Part shown: positions 24,575-34,008 of the stretch, piece by piece
Numbering within the stretch: position 1 is the stretch's first letter
Layout of the letters: each line of letters opens with the position of its first letter
From: Sipunculus nudus
Taxonomy: Eukaryota > Annelida > Sipuncula > Golfingiida > Sipunculidae
Reading direction: 5' to 3'
Length of the DNA stretch: 64,000 nucleotides
Assembly: GCA_026874595.1 (NCBI GenBank)
Contig: CM049313.1
Span: 17,419,508-17,483,507, forward strand
Notes under the pieces: generated by a model
Seen by the model: only the letters and a program-made list of their open reading frames with translations
Databases searched by the model: none
What the model was told of the DNA's origin: nothing
Made by a program: the position numbers and the translations under genes

Positions 24575-24765
24575 TCGTCCAGTTACTGCCTCCGATAGGA
24601 GGGTATGCGTTCATCCCCGTTCGTATATGTGCGTGTTTGTGTGTTTGTTCAGACCACAACGAAGACAATAATGAGGGGCATCTCATGAAATGTACAGGCC
24701 TTTTCGGCAATGACCAATGAAGAGTCGTTTAGATTTTGTGTGGATCCGGCATACGATAAGCGGAA
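24575..24765 (+). repeat. dispersed repeat family R1, copy 3
   Basis: Direct-orientation copy: ACTGCCTCCGATAGGAGGGT, TGTGTGTTTG-rich middle, then AGATTTTGTGTGGATCCGGC. It sits in the intron between two GALNT exons. Confidence 0.55.
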
Positions 24766-24945
24766 TAAGTGACTGAAAACACGGTGACCCCACATTGCGG
24801 AGGCCTGAACTCCTTAGAAGGCAGATTTTAAGTTTATAAACTGAATTGATTAATAAAGCAACAACGGCAAATACCGAGGGCATCAAATTGTTTTACGGGC
24901 CAGGTCGACCGTCTGCGACGGAAATACTAATTTTCAAGTACTCAC

Positions 24946-25201
24946 GAGAAACTGTTTGCGCTGATCGAATCTATGATGGGTGCCACCACTGTTGTCCTGT
25001 TTCGCCATACTCTGTCGAGCAAAGGTTCCAGCCAGCCTACGTTACACTCAATGTGGGAGTCCAGGAAAGTCAAGATGGCGCCTTTTGATTCCTCGACGCC
25101 CCTGATCCTCGCCCTGATCAAACCTTCTCTCTTTTTTAGACGTAAAAGTTTTACTTGCTTGTAGATTTTAAGGTATTTCTCGAGTTTGGCATGCAAGTAC
25201 T
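24946..25201 (-). CDS. GALNT exon (second seen), with DxH metal site
   Basis: 256-nt exon of the GalNAc-transferase catalytic domain (GT-A fold). It reads YLHAKLEKYLKIYKQVKLLR, then KKREGLIRARIRG, then LTFLDSHIECNVGWLEPLL, then VAPIIDSISANSFS. Asp-Ser-His is the family DxH motif that binds the Mn2+ ion, and CNVGWLEPLL is near-invariant. Acceptor TTTCAG at 25,202-25,207 and donor GTGAGT at 24,945-24,940 are strong. The phase fits both neighbours: one base carried in, two carried out. No stop or frameshift. Plus-strand frames over it (24,846 and 24,973) are shadows. Confidence 0.93.
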
Positions 25202-25226
25202 CTGAAATGCGCATGTGATAGTGTTT

Positions 25227-25234
<8 letters not shown>

Positions 25235-25262
<28 letters not shown>
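25235..25262. repeat. TTA/ATT trinucleotide repeat
   Basis: Run of ATT repeats just upstream (minus-strand sense) of the GALNT acceptor, within the intron. Confidence 0.85.
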
Positions 25263-25829
25263 TTTTTTAGGATACGTAGGTCCATGGCCTATTGGTGGCA
25301 TTGTCTACACTGTCTACTGGCAATGAAAGATGTGTAATAACCAAGCGGACTGGTGGTATTCTTCACAATATTGAAAACATACAACCACGATTACTTTGGA
25401 TTTAGAAAATGACATATTTTATGAAACTTTTTAAATATGTATAATTATATCATATAATAAAATAATACACTTTCCTTTCCTAATCTGTTCCTATTTTTCT
25501 AAATTGAAAGCCAATATTATAGATCGGATGGAATGAAAAATGCTTTTTTGTCAAGACGAATGTTTCATTTTGCTCAACAGCTCATGTATTGGGGAAACTA
25601 TGTTACCATAGAATCTGCTTACCTGGTTTTAAGTTTTCTTTCAGAAATAGCTGTACTACCCTTACTGCTTCGAGAAGCATCACATATGGTGAACGATTAC
25701 TTTACCTGTGTCATTTAGTACGACTGCGGTGCAACAGACCATTTTCGCAAAAAAAAAGAAAAAAAATTGTGGACGATGTTTTTTTGTTGTTTATATCATA
25801 TGGCTCCCATTTTACAATTTATCACTTAC

Positions 25830-25999
25830 TTCTCTGACTAAAATCGTCGACAAGAATGACTTCCTCTAGCAGTTCCGGGGGTGACCGATTAAGGACGCTG
25901 TGTACAGTCCTGAGCAATGTCGACCAGGATTCCTCCGTAAAACAAATGATCACCGACGTTTTTGGCATGTGTTTGTAGGCGTACTTAATGTTCTTGCAT
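25830..25999 (-). CDS. GALNT exon (first seen), start of catalytic domain
   Basis: 170-nt exon. It encodes [19 protein letters not shown], then [19 protein letters not shown], then [14 protein letters not shown]. These are the first conserved blocks of the GT-A half of GALNT enzymes ([21 protein letters not shown] and ILVDD.S.R). Acceptor TTTTAG at 26,000 and donor GTAAGT at 25,829 are strong. The codon split over the junction gives Lys where many family members have Glu. The upstream exons (cytoplasmic tail, transmembrane anchor, stem) should lie at higher coordinates; I could not find them in this window. Confidence 0.92.
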
Positions 26000-26039
26000 C
26001 TAAAATAAAAAGGTGTATATTTCAATATGATTAACATAT

Positions 26040-26870
26040 CAAATTCTTTGTTTATACTGAATTCGTGAAATATGATTTAGTGAATACTGAATTATTGTGT
26101 ATGATTTTCTTCATCAGGACACAATAGACTACAGCACTCATAAATTGCATAGACACCACCACTTTAAATTTATTTTTTTTCGGGCAAATACATGGCGGGA
26201 TCTGAAGTCTTTATATTAATAAGGTTTCCGCCTTCACAATGTGATAGGCAGGTACAAGGTTGGTGAAAGCGCAGATATGCAGCATTTGATAACTTTGAGT
26301 GACATCGGTTTACCATATGTCAGAGTATCTTGGTGAAAGAAATGATAAAGGGAAGAGCAGGCTTTTTACATTGGGCTGTAACATTACACTGACACAAAAC
26401 CTGACCTAATATTAACACGAAGAGGGCGACGGAATAAAATAATTGACATTTGGAAAATCTGCTTCTTTATGGAAATTCGCATGACTGCAAGGCGAGCGAC
26501 TGTAAGACCCTTTGAAAATATTTAATTTAATCAGCGGTACTTTCTATGGCTAGAAACGACACCTATCCGATAGTATTCAGAAGAGAGCCAACGTTTATCA
26601 GGTTTTAGCCTTTTAATCTATTCAGTAGGCGGACGGAATGCATACAATACGTAAATCGTTTTGAATTGAATATCTTTCACCAACTTATTAAAGTATGTGG
26701 ATTTCTAAATGTTTCTTTTCCATTACTTTTAGATTATGCGTGATACAAACGGATCCATGTCCGTGTGATTAATTATCTTATTCAGGTATACCGTATTGTA
26801 TAGTTTGAGGTAATTGACCAGTCAAAAAGCATTAGTTGGTATAGGCATTACTCATAACTGTTACACATGC
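26040..26870. other. non-coding, presumed GALNT intron
   Basis: No recognised repeat or exon. It is upstream of the GALNT exons on the minus strand. Confidence 0.4.
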
Positions 26871-26874
26871 ACAT

Positions 26875-27305
26875 TGTTACGGGGCGACATAACAGCGGAC
26901 CGAACTGTCTCGCTAGTGAAACTTGCTTTTCTAGCGAAGCGGTTGGAACACCGGACATGTGCGCCACCGACATGGGTTCGACTCCCGGATCGGCCCAATG
27001 TTTTCCCCTGAGTAATTTGTCGTCGTAACAAAATGGGGGCTTATCCAACGTGACGGTGAAACTTTGGGGCCCAATGAATAAGCTCACCAAAGTGTGACTC
27101 CTGGGAAAATTAGTCTTGTTCTGATAGCAGAACGCTCTTAAGAGGGGGTGTGTTACGGGGTGACATAAAAGCGGACCGAACTGTCTCGCTAGTGAAGCAT
27201 GCTTTTCTAGCGAAGCGGTTGGTACGCCGGACCGGTGCGCCACCGACATGGGTTCGAATCCCGGATCGACCCAATATTTTCCCCTGAGTATTTGTCTTCG
27301 TAACA
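26875..27305 (+). mobile_element. miniature LTR retrotransposon (TRIM), copy 1
   Basis: Two ~155-bp direct repeats (26,875-27,030 and 27,151-27,305), each starting TGTTACGGGG and ending CGTAACA, flank a 120-bp interior. The interior starts AAATGGGGGC, a diverged primer-binding site, and ends with the purine-rich AAGAGGGGGTG directly before the right LTR. No gag or pol is present. The flanks ACAT and ATAT may be a decayed 4-bp target duplication. Each LTR contains tRNA-like Pol III boxes. Short frames over it, on either strand, are artefacts. Confidence 0.85.
26932..26985 (+). promoter_or_regulatory. tRNA-like Pol III A and B boxes inside the LTR
   Basis: TAGCGAAGCGG (26,932-26,942) resembles the A box and GGTTCGACTCC (26,975-26,985) fits the B box; their starts are 43 nt apart, as in tRNA genes. 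The right LTR has GGTTCGAATCC at 27,251-27,261. No 7-bp acceptor stem pairs around them, so this is not an intact tRNA gene. Confidence 0.6.
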
Positions 27306-27891
27306 ATATGTAACATAATTGTTATACACACTTATCAAATAACATAGTTTATAATATTGTTTTAAGTCCATCTATTTTAAATATGGATTAATCTATCCCT
27401 TGAGAAACACAATTCCTCATTAAACCTCCTAAATCCGACGCGATCAGGGCACGCCTGTACTGCCTTTGAAATACATTGGTTAACTCCTACAACCTTTTTT
27501 CCTGTTCTTAATATACATAACCTTCCTAATGTCAATTTCACGCGTCACTTAAACAATCTCCGCGTTCAACTGAGCAGTTTCATGGCGGTTGGCACTCCGA
27601 CACTTAACATCTGTCATTCTTAAATCGCCTTGAAATTGACTTTTTCGCTCGTATGAATTTTACAGTCGGCAAATACTGACGTCCATGAATGGTAGATCAA
27701 GCAACAGGTAAAAATTTGCTTGGGCCAATCATAATCCCTAAATTCTCAACTTATCAGATTTACATGAAACGAAATTAATTTGCCTGTATTATCATTAATC
27801 ATAAAAAAAGAATACATATTAAACATAGTCAAATAAAGACAACTTGGTTATTATAAGTAGATTAAGAAAAATAACAGTATAACACATCTTA

Positions 27892-28240
27892 ATGTTCATA
27901 AGCATTTTGGCTAAAAATTCTTACTCAAAAACAGGAAAATATCCTAGACCCTTTGAACCTACCCATGCGGTGGAACGCTGTCTATTAATAAACACATGGA
28001 ATCCAAACTTTCAGCTCCTTTTACACGTTAGCCTTTCTTCAAGGCAGATCAGGTTCACCATAAAAAATAACACTCAAAATGTTTCGACCGGTCTACCCTA
28101 TGAGTCCTTATAGCGAGTGCAGTTATAGACGTGATGAGAAAATCCCCTCAGCTAAATATCTGGCTTTATTTCCACACAGAAATATTAACAGGATATTTCT
28201 TAATGAGCCACGTTATTTGTGTCAACATATCAATGGATCC
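27892..28240. other. non-coding stretch, nothing recognised
   Basis: Short frames only, before the possible exon at 28,246. Confidence 0.4.
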
Positions 28241-28245
28241 TTCAG

Positions 28246-28458
28246 TGCATTAAGCTCAAGAGTCAGACGATACATGTTGAAAAGGTCGATGGCAATCTCG
28301 TTCAATGTCGTTTTAAATTTGATAGAGACCGCTCACCGAGTGCGGGTACCCTTTGTCATGTTATCACTGACCCAGCTGGGTCACCGTTCACGCAAATGAT
28401 GTCACTTGTACATCGATCTGCAATTACTCACAAAGTGCTGTTCCAGGCCTTCATTTGA
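28246..28458 (+). CDS. possible exon of unknown gene
   Basis: After a TTCAG acceptor-like site, an open frame reads CIKLKSQTIHVEKVDGNLVQ and CRFKFDRDRSPSAGTLC, then DPAGSPFTQMMSL, ending at TGA (28,456-28,458). The composition looks coding and other frames are less plausible, but I know no matching family and see no polypyrimidine tract. It could be a terminal exon or chance. Confidence 0.25.
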   Translation, partial: CIKLKSQTIHVEKVDGNLVQCRFKFDRDRSPSAGTLCHVITDPAGSPFTQMMSLVHRSAITHKVLFQAFI

Positions 28459-29290
28459 AGAAAATGAATGGCATTATAAAAAGCCTTATAAATGATAAGC
28501 CCTGGTCAATCCGAGATCATTCGCCACATAATGATGATGGTCATTGTGATGATGAGAGACATGACCATGATGGAAATGGTTGCGCTGATCATGCGTACAA
28601 TCATAATGGTTTAAATGTGAACAATAGTGATTACAGTTTTGAATATATATCATTTATTAATTAAATAAGATAATAAGTTAAAGTGATTTAGTAGAATGAT
28701 AGGAATATTGTTTTAAACCGTATTTTGAAGTAATATTAGCATAATTTAGGTTAAATGAGTAGTCAACCAAGTGAAATTAGTGGCAAGGTCGGTCAGGTAG
28801 GCGAAAATGGAGGGGCCCAGTGATACATGAAAAATCGCCCCCCCCCCCCCCCCCTTAGAACACATTATGTCAAATCCCTGAGATACCAAGTTACTTAAAG
28901 CTGTATTATTATAATTGACGTTTTCGTGTCTTGAAGAGTGTCCTCAGGGGTCATTTCCCCCACAAATCCTGATGAATTTTACAATATTTAGAAAAGATTG
29001 CAATATGTCTGTCACAGGAAAATCTACACCAGAGTAATTGAGTGTGTCCAGATATTGAACTCGGCCCACTGAAACTCCTCCCGGACGAACCCAGGTGAAG
29101 TCGCAAGGATAATGTGTTAGCAATTACTTATTCTTAATAGATCTGACGAATAATGTCAATGATTGTGGTTGTGATCATTGTTGCAATTGTAACAGTGAAG
29201 GGTTTTAACAGCGGTATGTTATTATACAGAATTGTCCGATATGGGTGCTGGGACGCCGGTAGTAAGAGGGGTGGTGGTAGCGGTAGTGTT
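28459..29290. other. non-coding stretch with poly-C run
   Basis: Contains a C run near 28,838-28,854 preceded by GGGGCCCAGTGATACATG, perhaps a decayed element. GAT-rich frames here are low complexity. Confidence 0.4.
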
Positions 29291-29455
29291 GTTGTTGATG
29301 ATGATGATGATAAGGATATGATGATTAGTTATGTTAAATGATGTAATATGAAGATTATGAGGATCATTGCAATGTTGAACCATGATAAATAAGAATTTAT
29401 GGATGGAAGTGATGATAATGATGATGGTGATGATGATGATGTTGTTGATAATAGG
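29290..29455. repeat. GAT/GTT-rich imperfect trinucleotide repeats
   Basis: Interrupted GTTGTTGATGATGATGATGA runs at 29,290-29,330 and 29,410-29,452. The long minus-strand frame (29,222-29,761) owes its Ile/Ser/Thr runs to this. Confidence 0.8.
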
Positions 29456-29759
29456 AATGAGCACGGAAATGCAGATGAAAAAACAAGAAATGATATGGTG
29501 ATTTTTATGGAGACAGAGACAGAAAATGTTGCCGGGAAGCAGCAACCATTCATCAAAGCCCACAGTATTAATACATAACGACATTTTCTGGGGGGAAAAA
29601 CAAAAGGGAGAGATTTTCACGGTGAAGACATGCAAGTGGTCTGGAGCGCTCTTATCAGCTGGCTTGTAATGAGACATAAACGATCGGCGCAGATTAGAGT
29701 CATGTTGAAGGCACCACATGAACATCAATTTACCATACAATGGAGGGAGGAAAATGCTC

Positions 29760-30960
29760 ATTAAGACTCAGCATGGATCACGGGAACCCAGCGTTAATAG
29801 AGCCGTCAATGCTCGCGCCCGAGCAACGAGTTGTTAACGTAAACAATTCATAGTATCTGGCTGCGATCATATCAGGTTTACGTGGGATGAAAACATGACC
29901 AGCAGGTTCAAAGAAATCCTAATTAGAGCCCTAAACCGATACGCTCGCAGCCATAAACCCAACGGAAAGGACCTGCCCGGGAAATTCAGCGTTACCGCGC
30001 CTCTGAAGCCTGCAATCTGCGGTGTGCATAAAAGCTTGCCTATTCATTTCTCCGCTGGGATAAATTAATTTTCATGAGAGCGAACTGATTGATTTGAAAG
30101 CTAACACCAGATTTCGCAATACAGTGTCTTGTTTCAAGCAGTGATTATTTATCAGCAATATCTGATTGATGGCATCGGGCCGAGGATTTGGTGCTGCAGC
30201 TAACGAATAACCATGCAGCGAAAATCAAGGCCATCTCATAGCGAGGCTATAGGCTTACAGGTCTCAAAACTCTCATGGGCTTTCACAAATCCTGGATCCG
30301 AAAGGCATCATTTCGGTCGATTGAAACGAGTCTCCGGGCATTGCGGTACCATTAACAAATGTACCTAAATGCTACCTAAGTTCTTATTAAACCTGCCATT
30401 TAATATACAACTTTTAAAATGTCGCATTAAATCTTTTAATACAATGGGGTATTTTGACATGATTTTACTTTGTTAAACCAAGCCAATTATTAAAACATAT
30501 GAGTATTGGCATCTAATCAAACAGTTTTCATTTTAAAAGACTGTCGGGAGTGCCGGATGCAAAAGCACTGACAATGTCAAATACAGTAATGGTTATGGAA
30601 TATATTTTCTCACTCTCAGTGGTTAAATTTGAATGAATCAATCAATCAGGTCGACTTGATTCAGCAAAAAAGATGGCCGTTAATTTAGTGAGATGGAAAT
30701 AAATCAAATGGATGGAAATGTTTAAAACCTTCAAATTCCACTGAGCGTGTAAAATTGGTCAGCAGTTTTACGCATCAGTAGATCAGAGATATGACATATA
30801 CCGACAGACAAGAGTAACACCCAAAGTAAAATAGAAATTACAAGAGTACGATAAATAAAGGTTAACAGAAATTTTCAATCTCAAGAAAGCAGTTTATTTT
30901 TTCTTTATAATCTATACTGCCTGTATATATATATTGGAAACTCGGAGCTTATATATAGAA
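29760..30960. other. repeat-poor non-coding block
   Basis: About 1.2 kb with balanced composition, no microsatellite and no recognised transposon, unlike most of the window. No coding exon is visible. It might be conserved regulatory DNA; that is inference only. Confidence 0.35.
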
Positions 30961-30965
30961 CCATT

Positions 30966-31170
30966 AGATTTCCGTGAGATTGTGAGTTCGATGAACTGTC
31001 ACATTTTTCACGGTCAGCCTCTACCCACGCTGCATGTTAAATGGGAAGGCAATGCCCCACTGCTGTGTATCAACTTCAAACGAATGAGTTCTTCGGTGTA
31101 ATGACCAGGTGACGAGGATGATTACACCCTCAGGACCCGCAGGTGCGGTACATCAAGCCAAAACTCTGTG
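30966..31170 (+). repeat. SINE-like repeat, copy 1
   Basis: A TGTGAGTTCGATGAACT B-box-like start is followed by a block shared with 51,680-51,900: GGGAAGGC, TTCGGTGTAATGACC, GATTACACC and CCGCAGGTGCGGTA. The shared block can fold (GGTGTAATGACC against GATTACACC). Such a tRNA-like head plus conserved core is typical of SINEs. Confidence 0.55.
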
Positions 31171-31189
31171 TCATATTTTGAACTTTTTA

Positions 31190-31850
31190 AAGTCAGTTTT
31201 CCATCATGAGTCATCGGTTTAAAAAACTCTATATTTATGTCGAAGAATTTTTTTATGGCTATACATGACAGAATTTGCCACGTTATGACGGTTAATTAGT
31301 TATCAGGCCCATGATTTGTTTAATAATTAATAATGCCGACGCCTTTGCCTTGGAATTAACAGATTGGGGATGTCGCATTAATGAAATATTAGGGTGCTAA
31401 GATACGCCGAATGATGCAACATTTACAAACCAGTTTATAAGCTATTCACGTTATTGCCAATTGTTTGCTGATTGATATGACGTTCATACAGGGCATTTAT
31501 TGTAGATGCATTTTAATATTTAATAACTCTTGATGAGAGACAAGGGGAAACATAACGCAAAGGTTTTAATGCTTAATCACTCAGCTCTGTGCTTTTTCTG
31601 ATTCTAAATATTAAGTTCGGCAATCGGAAATTTGATTTGTGGTAATGCATATATATAACTGATCCATTAAATTTAACGAATAAAAGCATTTTTGCAATCT
31701 CTTATGTCATTACAATTTTCGCAAGGGTTGAAAACTGTGGTTCATTCATATATAAACTTTGACATCGTGTATTCAGTACCGCTGATTTTATTTTAACCGT
31801 TTTATGTTAACATTTATTTTCAATGTGTTATACAACTAGTTATAATATCT
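31190..31850. other. AT-rich non-coding stretch
   Basis: No repeat recognised. Contains several ATTA/TAATTA motifs (homeodomain-like cores), which are common by chance at this AT content. Confidence 0.35.
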
Positions 31851-31858
31851 AATTCTAG

Positions 31859-32103
31859 GCACTCTCCATGGGACATATGGTGGCTCTCGGTACGTCTCTC
31901 GAGATGGAGGAAACCGGAGGACCAGGACCTCTGACGCACCACTACAACCCACTCTCATAGCCAGCGGAGAGCCGAGCTAGCGGAGAGCCGAGCCAGCGGA
32001 GAGCCGAACCAGTGGAGAGCCGAGTATATTACCATTCCAAGAAACCAAGACAAGAAATCAAGACAAGTCCATCTCGTATCCAGAAGAAGAAAAAATTGGT
32101 CAC
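31859..32103 (+). CDS. possible exon of unknown gene
   Basis: An acceptor (pyrimidine-rich, ATTCTAG) at 31,858 and donor GTAAGG at 32,104 frame a 245-nt candidate exon, GC-richer than its surroundings. In phase 0 it reads SMGHMVALGTSLEMEETGG and PGPLTHHYNPLS before TAG at 31,958. In phase 2 it reads THGTYGGSRYVSRDGG-like sequence to a later stop. Neither is a family I know. A non-coding RNA exon is equally possible. Confidence 0.28.
31957..32027 (+). repeat. 18-bp minisatellite
   Basis: Four imperfect copies of GCCAGCGGAGAGCCGA in tandem within the candidate exon. Confidence 0.85.
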
Positions 32104-32471
32104 GTAAGGCCCCTCTTTCCGATTTGAAAACAAAGAATAACGACTTACCAGTACTTATGAAAAAAAAGCAAGTATCAATTTATTTCCCATATTTGTATTT
32201 AAAAAAGGGGGGCGATCCCCTGCGGCCCTTTAAATTCCCCCTGATAATTACCCGATCGTAGACCACCTTCAAGCAATATGATGTTATGGGACATGAGTTG
32301 CCAACACAGTTAAAGGATAATCTAGCAACGTGGGAAGCCTGTTGATACACCCTTCAAATGCTGTTTTTTATTTCGTCTCCACTTTAACCTTAGCTTAAGG
32401 ACTGAGAACGCCGCCAACAAATCAATTCCACCAACGCACATGAGCAGCTAGAAGGACAAGACACTGAATGC

Positions 32472-32489
32472 AAAGGTCAGGTGACCTTT
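32472..32489. promoter_or_regulatory. palindromic nuclear-receptor-type half sites
   Basis: AAAGGTCAGGTGACCTTT: two AGGTCA half sites inverted with a 2-bp spacer (IR2). It fits known nuclear-receptor half-site arrangements, but function is inference; one such site can arise by chance. Confidence 0.35.
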
Positions 32490-32798
32490 GATCCCTCGCG
32501 TATGCCGCCTCCTCAAGTGCACGATATCTATCCCGGGGACATGAAAGCCATCGGAAACAGTTAGACAAACAAAGTGAATTGTGGAAAATAGGATATTATT
32601 TAGAACGTGATAACCATTAATCCAAACCAGGGAGCATCTAACAGGACACGTCCAATACTATTAAATTAAATGTCTTGCGTGGCATAAATTTGCGCTATTT
32701 TGGTCCACTTGTGTTGTGTAGATAGTCAAGCTTGTATTGATCTCACAAGAATCTCTGGAATATTGATGCCTTGGCTATTGACGTGCCAACAAAATTTG

Positions 32799-32801
<3 letters not shown>

Positions 32802-32839
<38 letters not shown>
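32802..32839. repeat. TA microsatellite, left of solo LTR
   Basis: TA tract ending exactly where the LTR begins. It matches the tract on the other side (33,668 onward). Confidence 0.95.
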
Positions 32840-32841
<2 letters not shown>

Positions 32842-33664
32842 ACGGAACCTAATAACAACAGATCACGTCATTTTGACGAGCATAATTTTTTTTACGGAAA
32901 TAAATACAAATCAGATTATGTAACACTAGGCAGCGTGAAACGTCAGTGGTTTTTTTGTTAACAAATAATTATAATTTATTCTAAAAACAACCCTGACATT
33001 TTAAAATACACTTAATCAATATAATTACACAGTGTACAGTACCAGAGTGTCCGGATCCTAGGCTTTTCTGGATAAAACCACTGTCACAGCTCAACAAGTC
33101 CTTTAAAACATATAATCCAGATGAACATTTTTCACGTAAATCTTCTCAGAGAATATTAGTCCAATGTTATCCCGAAAACAATATGTTGTAATCCAAAAGT
33201 GAAGTTCTGGTAGTAATCCCAAAGGCAAACTGAAGACTGAATTGAATCCGTTACAAATTTCGAAGAATATCTATAAATTCTGCAATTATCGGAAAGGTCC
33301 ACAAACTGACTCACCCTCTTCCGTGTCCACTGGAATAATTCTCCCTCTCCTACTCGGGCTCTAAACACCGCCCCTAAATTATAGCTTCTTGCCCCAAGGC
33401 CTAGAAACTTCTGTTTCACGAAGAATATAAAGAACACAACAATACATAATACACAAGAACAATACAAGACACGGGCTCATAGAGCGCGAACAGCCCAGAA
33501 AATTTCAGATTAGCACGAGCGCTGTGTCTTTACACGCCAGGGTTCACCCAGTACGATTACACCGAGCGCTGTGTCTCTTCACGCTATAGCAATTGACGCC
33601 CAAGGCTCGAGCCTAATACGAAACAGGATGTCAACAGCGCACAATAAAAGATACACCTGTAACA

Positions 33665-33667
<3 letters not shown>
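32840..33667 (-). mobile_element. solo LTR inserted in a TA microsatellite
   Basis: Minus-strand sequence starts TGTTACAGGTGTATC at 33,667 and ends TTCCGTAATA at 32,840, so its ends are short inverted repeats (TGTTAC/GTAATA). TA tracts lie on both sides. It aligns in ordered blocks with the plus-strand LTR at 12,343. A TATA-like GCTATAATTTAGGGG and, later, an AGAATAAATT poly(A) signal fit U3-R-U5 order. No internal region or second LTR is present. The 103-residue minus-strand frame at 33,156-33,467 lies within it and is not a gene. An internal CACAGCGCTCG motif is duplicated (33,510 and 33,560). Confidence 0.65.

Positions 33668-33746
<79 letters not shown>
33668..33746. repeat. TA microsatellite, right of solo LTR
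   Basis: Long TA tract with an early TAAATA interruption. Confidence 0.95.
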
Positions 33747-33747
<1 letters not shown>

Positions 33748-33987
33748 AATCAGCCTAGAACTTAATATTCTATAATATTTTAAGTGAAACAAGAGAAACA
33801 GTTTCACTCTTTTCAGTTTGTTAGTTATCCTGTGACACTTTAAGAAATAACGACCCCACATAAGTGTACATTAATGATAATATGACTGATATATTATGAT
33901 GTTAAGATTACTTTCTATTATAATTTTCTCAGCAGATATCTAGTGTATGGAAAGTGTTTCCTCAAATAACATGCATCGTTGGATTGG

Positions 33988-34008
33988 TAGCGGTGGGGGG
34001 GGGGGGGG
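33988..34008 (+). repeat. poly-G run
   Basis: GGTGGGGGG... run of about 17 G after GGTAGC. Confidence 0.85.

Noticed and set aside
24846-25164. Plus-strand genes at 24,846 and 24,973
   Set aside because: Antisense shadows of the GALNT exon.
26932-26990. True tRNA gene
   Set aside because: A and B boxes are present, but no acceptor stem pairs and the sequence lies in a repeated LTR.
29222-29761. 179-residue minus-strand gene
   Set aside because: Its length depends on GAT/GTT repeats; low complexity.
33156-33467. 103-residue minus-strand gene
   Set aside because: It lies entirely inside the solo LTR.
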